From the NCBI RefSeq assembly GCF_017573505.1, contig NZ_JAGEOJ010000016.1, positions 62,001 to 126,000 on the forward strand: a stretch of DNA of 64,000 bases. Reading direction: 5' to 3'. This DNA comes from Actinomadura barringtoniae. Its GTDB lineage: Bacteria > Actinomycetota > Actinomycetes > Streptosporangiales > Streptosporangiaceae. Position 1 is the stretch's first letter, and each line of letters starts with the position of its first letter. Shown here piece after piece: positions 29,891-38,366 of this stretch. Position numbers and translations under genes: made by a program. The notes beneath the pieces are model-generated. The model ran no database searches and was not told the origin of the DNA. It saw only the letters and a program-made list of their open reading frames with translations.

Positions 29891-30961
29891 ATGATCCAGG
29901 CGCGGGGGCTGACCAAGAAGTACGGGTCTAAGGTCGCTGTCGACCATGCCGACTTCGCGGTGCAGTCGGGCCACGTGACGGGCTTCCTCGGCCCGAACGG
30001 CGCCGGCAAGTCCACCACCATGCGCATGATCCTCGGTCTGGACCACCCGACCGCGGGCGACGTCACGGTGAACGGCAAGCACTACCGCGAGCTCGGCGCG
30101 CCGCTGCACGAGGTCGGGGCGCTGCTGGACGCCAAGGCGATCCACGGCGGGCGCAGCGCGTACAACCACCTGCTCTGCCTCGCCAAGAGCAACGGGATCG
30201 CCAAGCGCCGCGTGGACGAGGTCCTCGGCCTGGTCGGCCTGCAGTCGGTGGCCAAGAAGCCGTCCAAGGGCTTCTCGCTGGGCATGGGGCAGCGGCTCGG
30301 CATCGCGGGCGCGCTGCTCGGCGACCCGGGCGTGCTGATGTTCGACGAGCCGGTGAACGGGCTCGACCCCGAGGGCATCCTCTGGATCCGCAACCTGATG
30401 AAGCAGCTGGCCAAGGAGGGCCGGACGGTCTTCGTCTCCAGCCACCTGATGTCGGAGATGGCCCTCACCGCCGACCATCTCGTGGTGATCGGGCGCGGCA
30501 AGATCCTCGCCGACACCGGCATGCAGGAGTTCATCGACACCAACGCCACCAGCCACGTGCGGGTGCGGTCGCCGCAGCTCGCCGAGCTCGGCCCGCTGCT
30601 GGCGCGGCAGGGCTGGCGGGTCGAGGTCGAGGGCGACGAGTCGCTGCGCGTGTACGGGCCGCGCACCGCCCAGGTCGGCGACGTGGCCGGCGACAACAAG
30701 ATCCGGCTGCACGAGCTGACCGCCGTCCAGCCGTCGCTGGAAGAGGCGTTCATGCAGCTCACCGGCGACACCGTCGAGTACCACGCGGGCATTCCCGGGG
30801 GCGCGCCCGCGGCCGGCGTGACCGCCGACCAGGTGCCCGCCGCGACGCCGGACGGCTCCTGGGTCTCCGCCCCGCCGCCGCCCGGAGCCGCACCGCCGCC
30901 GCCCGGAGCCGCACCGCCGCCGCCCGGCGTTCAGGGCGGACCGAACGGAGGGCAGGGATGA
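29891..30961 (+). CDS. ABC-2 exporter ATP-binding protein with proline-rich tail
   Basis: 356-residue ATPase. Walker A FLGPNGAGKSTTMRM (about 36-50), signature FSLGMGQRLGIAGAL (about 132-146), Walker B GVLMFDEPVNGLDPEG and the switch His in FVSSHLMSEMAL are present, with the MGQ form of the signature seen in bacitracin/lantibiotic-type exporters. The C-terminal tail is unusual: after the ATPase body it ends in a repeated PPPPGAA segment made by a 21-bp tandem repeat. The ATG at 29891 has no ribosome binding site, and a TATCAG box lies a few bases upstream, so a leaderless transcript is possible. The permease gene overlaps its stop by 4 bases. Confidence 0.93.
   Translation: MIQARGLTKKYGSKVAVDHADFAVQSGHVTGFLGPNGAGKSTTMRMILGLDHPTAGDVTVNGKHYRELGAPLHEVGALLDAKAIHGGRSAYNHLLCLAKSNGIAKRRVDEVLGLVGLQSVAKKPSKGFSLGMGQRLGIAGALLGDPGVLMFDEPVNGLDPEGILWIRNLMKQLAKEGRTVFVSSHLMSEMALTADHLVVIGRGKILADTGMQEFIDTNATSHVRVRSPQLAELGPLLARQGWRVEVEGDESLRVYGPRTAQVGDVAGDNKIRLHELTAVQPSLEEAFMQLTGDTVEYHAGIPGGAPAAGVTADQVPAATPDGSWVSAPPPPGAAPPPPGAAPPPPGVQGGPNGGQG
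30872..30928 (+). repeat. 21-bp tandem repeat encoding PPPPGAA
   Basis: Two exact 21-bp copies (30872-30892 and 30893-30913) and a partial third encode a repeated PPPPGAA peptide in the C-terminal tail of the ABC ATPase. The repeat keeps the frame, and copy number may vary between strains. Confidence 0.85.
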
Positions 30962-31782
30962 CCACGGCCACCACCACCGCGCCGCCGGCCGCGGGGAAGG
31001 CGCCGCGCGCCTCGTTCGGCAACGTGCTCCGCTCCGAGTGGACCAAGATCCTCACGGTCCGGTCCACGTTCTGGACGCTGCTCGCCGCGATCGTCGTCAC
31101 GATCGGGCTGAGCCTGCTGCTGGCCTGGGCGTTCACCTCGTCCTACGACCAGATGAAGCCGTCGGACCGGGCCCAGTTCGACCCGGCCTCGTTCGGCATG
31201 GTGGGCATCAACTTCGGCATGGTCGCGTTCGGCGTGCTGGGCGTGCTGGTCATCACCGCCGAGTACGCCACCGGCATGATCCGCACCTCGCTCACCGCCG
31301 TGCCGCGCCGGGGTCAGTACCTGGTCGCCAAGACCCTGGTGCTCGGCGTGGTCACGCTGATCATCGGCCAGATCGCCTCGTTCGCCTCGTTCCTGCTCAG
31401 CCAGCTGATCTTCAAGAGCAAGGGCATCAACGCCTCGCTCGCCGACGACGGGATGCTGCGCGCGGTGATCGGCGGCGGCCTCTACCTGACCGTGATCGCC
31501 CTGCTCGCGCTCGGCATCGGCACGCTGCTGAGGCACACCGCGGGCTCGGTCACGGTCGTGCTCGGCCTGCTGTTCGTGCTGCCGATCATCGGCTCGTTCC
31601 TGCCCGGCGGGTGGGGCAACACGCTGAGCAAGTTCCTGCCGTCCAACGCGGGCGGCGCGATCATGGCGACCAGACCGTCCGACAGCAGCCTCGCGCCCTG
31701 GACGGGCTTCGGGGTGTTCGTGCTCTACGCGGTCATCGTCCTCGGCGTCGCGCTGTTCTTCTTCCAGAAGCGGGACGCGTGA
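30958..31782 (+). CDS. ABC-2 type exporter permease
   Basis: 274-residue membrane subunit. After a Thr/Ala-rich cytoplasmic start, SEWTKILTVRSTFWTLLAAIVVTIGLSLLLAWAF opens the first helix, followed by NFGMVAFGVLGVLVITAEYATGMIRTSLTAVPRRG, a pattern typical of ABC-2 permeases of the NatB/lantibiotic-resistance kind, and four more membrane segments ending VLYAVIVLGVALFFFQKRDA. ATG 30958 overlaps the ATPase stop (ATGA), so the pair is translationally coupled. It is itself followed with a GTGA overlap by the Pr6Pr gene. The substrate is not evident. Confidence 0.92.
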   Translation: MTTATTTAPPAAGKAPRASFGNVLRSEWTKILTVRSTFWTLLAAIVVTIGLSLLLAWAFTSSYDQMKPSDRAQFDPASFGMVGINFGMVAFGVLGVLVITAEYATGMIRTSLTAVPRRGQYLVAKTLVLGVVTLIIGQIASFASFLLSQLIFKSKGINASLADDGMLRAVIGGGLYLTVIALLALGIGTLLRHTAGSVTVVLGLLFVLPIIGSFLPGGWGNTLSKFLPSNAGGAIMATRPSDSSLAPWTGFGVFVLYAVIVLGVALFFFQKRDA

Positions 31783-32444
31783 ACCCTGCCCGCGTTCCAG
31801 CCGCACTCGGGCGGGCCGGTTTCGGCCTGCTCGCGCTGGCGAGCGTCGCGACCTGCCTCGCGGCCCGCCGGTCATGCTCGGACGTGGTCGACTTCTTCAG
31901 CTACTTCACCTTCCTCAGCAACCTGCTCGGCGGCCTGGTCCTGATCGCCAGCACCGTGCCCGGCCTGCGCGGCCGGCGCTGGCTGGAGTCGGCGCGCGGG
32001 GCCGCCGCGCTCTACCTGGTGATCACCGGGCTGGTGTACGCGCTGGTCCTCGGCGGCGCGGCCACGCACTGGACGGGCTGGGTCCAGCACCGGATCATGC
32101 CCGTGGCGGCGCCGCTGGACTGGCTGCTGTTCGCCCCGGCCGTACGCCTGCCCACCTGGCGCACGCTGGGCGTCTGGCTCGTCTTCCCGATCACCTATCT
32201 GGGCTACACGCTGGTCCACGGCGCGCTCACCGACTGGTACCCGTACCCGTTCCTGGACCCGGCCCGGCACGGCTGGCGCGTGGTCACCATCTACGCGATC
32301 GGCATCGCCGCCTACTTCGTGGTGATCGCCACGATCCTGCTGGTCTGGGCCGACCTGAACGACCGCTTCCGCACCCGTACGACCCGTCCGCGCCGCCAGG
32401 TCGCCTGGAGCCCGGAGACGTCCAAGGCCTACGAACAGGCCTAG
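31779..32444 (+). CDS. Pr6Pr family membrane protein
   Basis: 221-residue protein with six predicted membrane helices in the order of the Pr6Pr/FAR-17a-AIG1-like family: FGLLALASVATCLAARR, a short loop with VVDFFSYFTFLSNLLGGLVLIASTV, AALYLVITGLVYALVLGG, HRIMPVAAPLDWLLFAP, VWLVFPITYLGYTLVHGALTDWYPYPFLDP and YAIGIAAYFVVIATILLVWADLN. The FTFLSN and HxxMPxxxxxDW motifs are family hallmarks, and related eukaryotic proteins hydrolyse fatty acid esters of hydroxy fatty acids. GTG 31779 overlaps the permease stop by 4 bases, making it the third gene of the exporter operon. It ends 8 bases from the convergent coxG-like gene. Confidence 0.85.
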   Translation: MNPARVPAALGRAGFGLLALASVATCLAARRSCSDVVDFFSYFTFLSNLLGGLVLIASTVPGLRGRRWLESARGAAALYLVITGLVYALVLGGAATHWTGWVQHRIMPVAAPLDWLLFAPAVRLPTWRTLGVWLVFPITYLGYTLVHGALTDWYPYPFLDPARHGWRVVTIYAIGIAAYFVVIATILLVWADLNDRFRTRTTRPRRQVAWSPETSKAYEQA

Positions 32445-32452
32445 GAACAGGC

Positions 32453-33076
32453 CTAGGAACGCCGCCTGCCCAGCACGTACCCCAGCGCCACCCCCGCCAG
32501 CGCCACCGCGCCGCCCAGCACGAACGCCGCCGAAGCCCCCTCGACCGCCACCCGCCTCCGTTCAGGCGCAGCAAAGACCTGCCCCACCTCAGCCGGAGCC
32601 GGAACGCCCGGAGCCGCTTCACCTGCCGCCACCGGCTCGGTCAACGCCCGTTCCACAGCCGCGAAGAACTCGCCCGCCGTCTTCTTGGCCACGCCGCCCA
32701 GCATCCGCTGCCCGACCCCGCCGATCATCCCGCCCACGGTGGCGTCGGCGTCGTAGTCGACCCTGGTCCCGCCGTCCCCCTCGCCCTCCGACAGCCGCAC
32801 CAGCACCGTCGCGTCCACGGTCCCCGGCGCCCCCTGCCCCTTGGCGCGCAGCACGAACGACCGCGGCGGATCGGGCTCGGCCAGCTCGACCTCCCCCACG
32901 TACATCCCGCGGATCGACGCCACCCCGGCGGAGATCGTCATCTTGTAGGTGTCGCTCCCCGTGGCCTCCAGCGAGTGGCAGCCCGGAATCGTACGGGCCA
33001 GCACCGCCGGATCCTGCAGCGCGTCCCAGACGCGCGAGAGCGGAGCGGCGACCCTGGCACTCCCGGTGACCTTCAT
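32453..33076 (-). CDS. CoxG-like SRPBCC protein with C-terminal membrane anchor
   Basis: 207 residues. Residues 1-145 form a CoxG/SRPBCC lipid- or ligand-binding fold: MKVTGSARVAAPLSRVWDALQDPAVLARTIPGCHSLE, ISAGVASIRGMYVGEVELAEPDPP, VDYDADATVGGMIGGVGQRMLGGVAKKTAGEFFAAVE. A linker rich in Ala, Pro and Glu follows, then one helix (AAFVLGGAVALAGVALGYVLGRRRS) that anchors the C-terminus in the membrane. CoxG helps recruit carbon monoxide dehydrogenase-type molybdenum hydroxylases to the membrane in Oligotropha; a three-subunit hydroxylase of that superfamily lies 2.3 kb away on the same strand, separated by the TnpB and deacetylase genes. ATG 33076 has GGAGG 6 bases upstream. Confidence 0.88.
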   Translation of the reverse strand: MKVTGSARVAAPLSRVWDALQDPAVLARTIPGCHSLEATGSDTYKMTISAGVASIRGMYVGEVELAEPDPPRSFVLRAKGQGAPGTVDATVLVRLSEGEGDGGTRVDYDADATVGGMIGGVGQRMLGGVAKKTAGEFFAAVERALTEPVAAGEAAPGVPAPAEVGQVFAAPERRRVAVEGASAAFVLGGAVALAGVALGYVLGRRRS

Positions 33077-33135
33077 CTGAACCCTCCGACGTGACCCCGC
33101 CCCGCATCCGGACATCCGCAGAATGTCACACGGTG

Positions 33136-34596
33136 ATGGCATGGTTGAGAACTGTGACTACTGGTGTGAAGCGGGCGTTCAAGTACCGCTTCTATCCGAC
33201 CGCCACGCAGGCGGCCGAGCTCTCGCGTACGTTCGGGTGCGTTCGCAAGGTCTACAACATGGCGCTGGCGGCTCGCACCGAGGCATGGAATCAGCGGCGG
33301 GAACGGGTCGGCTACAACGCGGCGTCGGCGATGCTGACGGCGTGGAAGCAGACCGAGGAGATGACCTTCCTCAACCAGGTCTCCAGCGTGCCACTGCAGC
33401 AGTGCCTGAGGCATCTGCAGGCTGCCTTCACCGCATTCTTCGCCAAGCGGGCCGGCTACCCGCGCTTCAAGTCCAAGAAGCGGTCCCGCAGGAGCGCCGA
33501 GTACACCGGCTCGGCGTTCCGCTTCCGCGACGGGCAGCTGACCCTGGCCGAGATGAACCAACCGTTGAACGTCGTCTGGTCCAGGCCACTTCCCATGGGG
33601 GCCAAGCCGTCCACAGTGACCGTGTCGCACGACAGCGCGGGCCGCTGGTTCGTGTCGCTGCTGGTGCAGGACCCGTCGGTACGGCCGCTGCCGACCGCCG
33701 ATGCGGCGGTCGGGGTCGACATGGGCCTGGATCATCTGCTGACCCTGTCGACCGGGGAAAAGATCGTCAATCCCCGGCATGACCGCGCCGATCACGCCCG
33801 GCTGGCCAGGGCCCAGCCCGAGCTGTCGCGCACGACCCCAGGTGAGGGCGCCAACCGGGCCAAAGCACGTCGCAGGGTTGCACGCATCGAGTCTCGGATC
33901 GCCGACCGGCGCCGGGACCATCTGCACAAGATCACCACTCGACTCGTTCGTGAGAACCAAACGATCGTGATCGAGGACCTGGCCGTTCGGAACATGATGC
34001 GCAACGGCACGCTCGCCCGCGCCATCAGCGACGCGGCGTGGGCGCAGTTCCGCAGCCTGCTGGAGTACAAGGCCGCCTGGTATGGCCGCAAAGTGATCGC
34101 GGTCGACCGCTGGTTTCCCTCCTCCAAGCTGTGCTCGGCGTGCGGCGCTCTGCAGGGCAGCATGCCGTTGCACATCCGTTCGTGGACGTGTAGGTGCGGC
34201 GCCACCCATGACCGCGACGTGAACGCGGCAAGGAATCTGCTGGCGGCCGGACGGGCCGTGACAGCCTGTGGAGACGGTGTAAGACCCCAACGGAGCACTC
34301 CGGGCGGGCAGTCGTCGGCGAAGCAGGAAAGCCCAGCCCGCGAGAGCTGGGGACTCGTCCTACAGGGAGGGATGACGTCAAGTGCTGACTCTAGGGAACC
34401 GAGGGGCCACGCCGAAGGGCAACTTGTGCCGAGTGCGCGGGCGGGCGCCGAACATGATCTGATATGTCCTTCAGAACGTCGACGGGACGGGGGAACGGCG
34501 GATGCGAGGGAAGGTGCCCTTGGTCGCCACGCTGGTGGCGGGCGTGCTCGGCGTGGGTGCGGGGGCGTGGCCCTCGGTACGCGCTCAGGCGGGTGA
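33136..34596 (+). CDS. tnpB: TnpB (IS200/IS605 OrfB-type RNA-guided nuclease), standalone
   Basis: 486-residue open frame whose first ~410 residues match TnpB. The N-terminal KRAFKYRFYPTATQAAELSRTFGCVRKVYNMAL (12-44) is the OrfB helix-turn-helix. RuvC residues Asp195 (VGVDMGLDHLL), Glu280 (IVIEDLAVRNM) and Asp361 (HDRDVNAARN) are intact, as is the zinc ribbon Cys333/336/352/354. No TnpA gene is present. The frame has no stop where TnpB normally ends (near the element end, about 34381) and runs on into the next gene's start region, giving about 75 extra residues that are unlikely to be functional. ATG 33136 is uncertain; GTG 33166 would start at the family-typical KRAFKYRF. It has inserted between the coxG-like and deacetylase genes. 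Confidence 0.9.
   Translation: MAWLRTVTTGVKRAFKYRFYPTATQAAELSRTFGCVRKVYNMALAARTEAWNQRRERVGYNAASAMLTAWKQTEEMTFLNQVSSVPLQQCLRHLQAAFTAFFAKRAGYPRFKSKKRSRRSAEYTGSAFRFRDGQLTLAEMNQPLNVVWSRPLPMGAKPSTVTVSHDSAGRWFVSLLVQDPSVRPLPTADAAVGVDMGLDHLLTLSTGEKIVNPRHDRADHARLARAQPELSRTTPGEGANRAKARRRVARIESRIADRRRDHLHKITTRLVRENQTIVIEDLAVRNMMRNGTLARAISDAAWAQFRSLLEYKAAWYGRKVIAVDRWFPSSKLCSACGALQGSMPLHIRSWTCRCGATHDRDVNAARNLLAAGRAVTACGDGVRPQRSTPGGQSSAKQESPARESWGLVLQGGMTSSADSREPRGHAEGQLVPSARAGAEHDLICPSERRRDGGTADAREGALGRHAGGGRARRGCGGVALGTRSGG
34230..34400 (+). ncRNA. Candidate omega RNA and right end of the TnpB element
   Basis: TnpB systems make a guide RNA from the 3' part of the gene plus the right element end. Here a CCCAGC/GCTGGG hairpin (34332-34351) is followed by GGGAGGGATGACGTCAA ending at about 34381, which resembles the GGAGGATGTCAA-type right end of related actinobacterial elements. 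The guide would then be the flanking bases from about 34382. The limits are estimates from pattern only. Confidence 0.4.
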
Positions 34597-35335
34597 CGAC
34601 AAGGGCCCCTCGATGCGCGCTCAGCTCAGCACCGTGCTGGCCGACCAGCAGTGGGACGCGCCCAAGCCCGGCACGTGGAAGCCGCCGCAGCCCTCCACCG
34701 ACGGCCTGCCGCCGGTGATCAGCAAGATCGACACCACGGACAAGGTGGTCTTCCTGACCATCGACGACGGCTACACCTACGACGCCGAGTTCGTGAACCT
34801 GGTCCGCCGCGAGAAGGTGCCGATCCTGACGTTCCTGACCTCGCGCTACATCCGGGGCGAGGGGCAGTACTTCTGGGCGATGCGCAACGCCGGGTCGCAG
34901 ATGGAGAACCACACCGTCAGCCACCCCGACATGAAGACCCTGAGCCCGGAGATGCAGAAGAAGGAGATCTGCGACTCCCAGGAGGCCATCACCAAGCAGT
35001 ACGGCCGCCGCCCGGAGATCTTCCGGCCCCCGTTCGGCAGCTACAACACCGCCACCCGCCAGGTCGCCAAGGAATGCGGGATCAAGTCGATCCTGGTCTG
35101 GACGGCCGAGTTCTACAACGGCACCACAGGCCCCGGCGTCGGCTTCAACGGCTTCGCGCGCGGCGACGGCGCCGGCAAGGGCTTCAAGCCCGGCGACATC
35201 ATCCTGATGCACTACCGGACGGGCCTCGCCGGGCAGTTCCAGACCATGCTCGGCTGGATCAGGCAACAGGGATTCCGCCCCGCCGCCGTGCAGAACTACC
35301 TCCCCAAATCCCTCGGCGGCAACGCTCCCGGATAA
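34502..35335 (+). CDS. Secreted polysaccharide deacetylase (NodB homology)
   Basis: 277-residue exported esterase that removes acetyl groups from a polysaccharide such as peptidoglycan or chitin. An N-terminal signal segment (VPLVATLVAGVLGVGAGAW) is followed by an extended linker and the NodB domain from about 80: KVVFLTIDDGYTYDA with the catalytic/metal Asp pair, MENHTVSHPDMKTL with metal-binding His residues, IFRPPFGSYN, and the late DIILMHYRTG with the catalytic His. All five motifs are kept, so it should be active. ATG 34502 is preceded by GGAACGG. The last 95 bases of the TnpB open frame overlap its start, which supports treating the TnpB tail as non-functional. Confidence 0.92.
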   Translation: MRGKVPLVATLVAGVLGVGAGAWPSVRAQAGDDKGPSMRAQLSTVLADQQWDAPKPGTWKPPQPSTDGLPPVISKIDTTDKVVFLTIDDGYTYDAEFVNLVRREKVPILTFLTSRYIRGEGQYFWAMRNAGSQMENHTVSHPDMKTLSPEMQKKEICDSQEAITKQYGRRPEIFRPPFGSYNTATRQVAKECGIKSILVWTAEFYNGTTGPGVGFNGFARGDGAGKGFKPGDIILMHYRTGLAGQFQTMLGWIRQQGFRPAAVQNYLPKSLGGNAPG

Positions 35336-35379
35336 ACCCGGACGATTCCCGGATGCTCGGATCGATATTCGACCCCGCA

Positions 35380-37887
35380 CTATCGTTCAGGCGCTGGCGG
35401 GGTTGAGGTCCCCCGCTCCCCGAGCAGCCCCGCTGGCTTCAATTGCTCCTGTGGTCCGGCCTCCTCGCCTTGCGGCTCGGAGGCCGGATCACAGGGGCGT
35501 GCGGGGCTGGGGCCTACCGCGGAAGGGTCCCTCATCAAGTGGAAGAGCTCCGACGGGGACAGGGGCATCTGGGCCACGGCGATGCCGGTGGCGTCTTCGA
35601 TGGCCGAGGCTATGACGGCGGAGACGGGGATGACGCCGGCTTCTCCGGCGCCCTTGATGCCGAGCGGATTGAGCGGTGAGGGCGTTTCCAGGTGGGCGGT
35701 CTCGATTCTGGGGACCTCGGTGGCGTAGGGCATGAGGAAGTCCATGAACGAGGCGTTCAGCAGCTGGCCGGACTCGTCGTAGACCATGCGCTCGTAGAGG
35801 GCGCCGCCGATGCCCTGCGCGACGCCGCCGTGGATCTGGCCCTCGACGACCATCGGGTTGATGAGGCGGCCGCAGTCGTGCAGGACCGCGTAGCGCAGCA
35901 CGGCGATCTCGGCGGTGTCGGGATCGACCTCGACGATCGCGGCGTGCATTCCGGCGGCGAACGTGGAGCGGATCGGCGAGTAGTAGTCGCGGCCCTCCAG
36001 GCCCGGTTCCTCGCCCTCGGCGACGGGCGGCCCGTCGGAGCCGCCCACGGCGAACTGGGTGGCGCGCGCGGCCTCCTCGTCGAAGGCGTACCGCAGCGGG
36101 TTGGACAGGACGGCGACCGTACGGAGCGGGACGGCTGAGGTCGGGTCGCCCTTCACGTGCACGACGCCGTCGGTGATGTCCAGGTCGCGCGGGTCGGCCT
36201 CCAGCGCCTCGGCGGCGATGCGCAGGGCCTTGTCGCGGACCTTGCGGCAGGCGAGTGCGATCGCGTTGCCGCTCATCACGGCGGCGCGGGAGGCGAACGT
36301 GCCGACCGCGTAGCCGAAGCGGCGGGTGTCACCGGTCGTGACCTGCACGTTCTCGATCGGGACGCCGAGCTCGGTGGCGGCGATCTGGGCGAACACGGTC
36401 TGGTGACCCTGCCCCTGCGAGGTGAGCCCGGTGGCGACGTGCACGCGGCCGGAGGTGTCGATCTCGACGTGCCCGCCCTCGTACGGGCCGACGCCGGTGC
36501 CCTCGACGTAGCAGCCGAGACCGATGCCGATCCGGCGCCCCGACGGCGCGGCCCGCGCGCGCCGGTCGGCGAAGCCGTCCCAGCCGATCAGCTCCTTCAC
36601 CCGGCGCAGCAGTTCGGGGTAGTCGCCCGAGTCGTAGATCAGCGGACGGCCGTCCTGGAAGGTGAGCCCCTGGTCGTAGGGGAACTCGTCCGGCCCGATG
36701 AAGTTGGCCTCGCGCACGTCGGCGCGGTCGCGGCCGAGGTGGTCGGCGATGCGGTCCATCGTGCGTTCCATGCAGAACACGCCCTGCGGGCGGCCCGCGC
36801 CGCGGTACGGGGTGACGATGACGGTGTTGGTGTAGAGGCTGGTGACCTCCGCCCGGTAGGCGCCGATCTTGTACGGGCCGAGCAGCTGGGTGGAGGTGAC
36901 GATCGGGATGATGATCCCGTACGGCATGTAGGCGCCGTGGTCGTGCAGGATCCGCACGTCCAGCCCGAGCACCCGGCCCTCGTCGTCGAACCCGACCCGC
37001 ACGAACTGCGCCTGGCCGCGTTCGTGCGCGGCGGCGACGAAGTGCTCGCGCCGGTCCTCGGCCCACTTGACCTCCCGGTCCAGCAGCCGCGCGGCCCACG
37101 GCACCAGCACCTCCTCGGGCCACGGGTGAACGATCTTGACCCCGAACCCGCCGCCGACGTCGGGCGCGATCACCTCGACCTTGCCGGGCGCCAGCCCGAG
37201 CTTGGCCGCGATCGCCGCCCGCACGCTGGTGGACGCCTGCGTCGAGGAGTAGACCCGCAGCGACTCGTCGTCGGAGTCCCAGCGCGCGTAGACGCCCCGT
37301 CCCTCCAGCGGCATGGACGCGCTGCGCTCGATGTCGAGCCGGAACTCCAGCCGATGCGGCGCGTCGTCGATCGCGGCGCCCGCGTCGCCCGTCTCCTGAA
37401 CGAGCACGGCGCCCACGTTCCCCGGCACGTCCTCGTGAACGAGGTTCTCGCCCGCCGCCGCGACCTCGATCCCGACCACCGCGGGCAGCACCTCGTAGTC
37501 GACCCGGATGCGTTCGACGACGTCCTCGGCCACGTACCGGTCGGTCGCGACCACCATCGCGACCGGCTCCCCCACGTGCCGGACGACCTCCTTGGCCAGC
37601 GGATATCCCGTTCGCCCGTGTGTCATCGAGGGATGCGGGATGAGCAGCGGCAGCGGCTCCCCGATCCGCCCCGGCAGGTCCTCCCACGTGTAGATCGCGA
37701 CGAGCCCCTCGACGTCCAGGGCCTCGGTCACGTCGATGTCGGCGATCCTCGCGTGCGCGTGCGGCGACCGTACGAACGCCGCCGCGAGCGCCTCGTGCCC
37801 GAGGTCGTCCAGGAACCGCCCCTGCCCCATGAGCAGCCGCGGGTCCTCCCGCCGGGCGACGGGCTCACCGAACATCCGCGTGCTCAT
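35380..37887 (-). CDS. Molybdenum hydroxylase large subunit (XDH/CoxL family, form II-like)
   Basis: 835-residue catalytic subunit that binds the molybdenum cofactor and hydroxylates a substrate with water as oxygen source. The FGEPVARREDPRLLMGQGRFLDD start, the cofactor-binding QGQGHQTVFAQIAATELGV and the catalytic Glu749 in GIKGAGEAGVIP are present. The active-site loop reads PYRGAGRPQG (about 359-368), i.e. the AYRGAGR-like form II pattern, not the AYxCSFR of true CO dehydrogenase, so it is probably an aromatic or heterocycle hydroxylase. A disordered Pro/Glu-rich tail follows residue ~790. It is last of the order permease-FAD-2Fe2S-large subunit. With a uracil-type permease in the operon, uracil/thymine dehydrogenase is a reasonable guess; xanthine or nicotinate dehydrogenase are alternatives. 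Confidence 0.93.
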   Translation of the reverse strand: MSTRMFGEPVARREDPRLLMGQGRFLDDLGHEALAAAFVRSPHAHARIADIDVTEALDVEGLVAIYTWEDLPGRIGEPLPLLIPHPSMTHGRTGYPLAKEVVRHVGEPVAMVVATDRYVAEDVVERIRVDYEVLPAVVGIEVAAAGENLVHEDVPGNVGAVLVQETGDAGAAIDDAPHRLEFRLDIERSASMPLEGRGVYARWDSDDESLRVYSSTQASTSVRAAIAAKLGLAPGKVEVIAPDVGGGFGVKIVHPWPEEVLVPWAARLLDREVKWAEDRREHFVAAAHERGQAQFVRVGFDDEGRVLGLDVRILHDHGAYMPYGIIIPIVTSTQLLGPYKIGAYRAEVTSLYTNTVIVTPYRGAGRPQGVFCMERTMDRIADHLGRDRADVREANFIGPDEFPYDQGLTFQDGRPLIYDSGDYPELLRRVKELIGWDGFADRRARAAPSGRRIGIGLGCYVEGTGVGPYEGGHVEIDTSGRVHVATGLTSQGQGHQTVFAQIAATELGVPIENVQVTTGDTRRFGYAVGTFASRAAVMSGNAIALACRKVRDKALRIAAEALEADPRDLDITDGVVHVKGDPTSAVPLRTVAVLSNPLRYAFDEEAARATQFAVGGSDGPPVAEGEEPGLEGRDYYSPIRSTFAAGMHAAIVEVDPDTAEIAVLRYAVLHDCGRLINPMVVEGQIHGGVAQGIGGALYERMVYDESGQLLNASFMDFLMPYATEVPRIETAHLETPSPLNPLGIKGAGEAGVIPVSAVIASAIEDATGIAVAQMPLSPSELFHLMRDPSAVGPSPARPCDPASEPQGEEAGPQEQLKPAGLLGERGTSTPPAPER

Positions 37888-38366
37888 CAGGACTCCTCAG
37901 CCAGCAGGTCGGCGGCACGATGCACCGATTTGAGGATGTTCTGGTACCCGGTGCAACGGCAGAGATTGCCGGAAATGCCCTCCAGCACCTCGTCATCACT
38001 GGGCCGCGGGTTGTCCCTCAGCAAAGCCGTCACCGTGCACAGGAACCCCGGCGTACAGAACCCGCACTGCAGCCCATGGCACTCCTGAAAAGCCCGCTGC
38101 ACAGGGGAAAGACCACCGTCTCCCAGCCCCTCCACGGTCGTGATCTCGTGCCCGTCCGCCGTGACCGCGAACATCAGGCACGACCGCACCGGTTCGCCGT
38201 CCATCAGCACGGTGCAGCAGCCGCACACCCCGTGCTCGCAGCCGACGTGCGTCCCGGTCAGCTTCAGATCGTGCCGCAGCAGGTCCGACAGCAGCCTCCG
38301 CGCAGGCACCTCCGCCCCCCGCGGCGTGCCGTTCACCGTCAGCCGGACCTCGAACGTCTCCTCCAT
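37887..38366 (-). CDS. Molybdenum hydroxylase 2Fe-2S subunit
   Basis: 159-residue iron-sulfur subunit carrying electrons between molybdenum and FAD. The plant-ferredoxin-type cluster site is CEHGVCGCCTVLMDG (about 43-57) and the second, alpha-helical cluster site is LQCGFCTPGFLC with NLCRCTGYQNI (about 99-143). All eight cysteines are intact. Its stop overlaps the large-subunit start by one base (TGATG), and its ATG at 38366 touches the stop of the FAD subunit, so all three are translated together. Confidence 0.96.
   Translation of the reverse strand: MEETFEVRLTVNGTPRGAEVPARRLLSDLLRHDLKLTGTHVGCEHGVCGCCTVLMDGEPVRSCLMFAVTADGHEITTVEGLGDGGLSPVQRAFQECHGLQCGFCTPGFLCTVTALLRDNPRPSDDEVLEGISGNLCRCTGYQNILKSVHRAADLLAEES

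Noticed and set aside
33136..34596. CRISPR-Cas12-type system
   Set aside because: The RuvC protein is TnpB-sized and no direct-repeat array or cas1/cas2 genes are present anywhere in the window.
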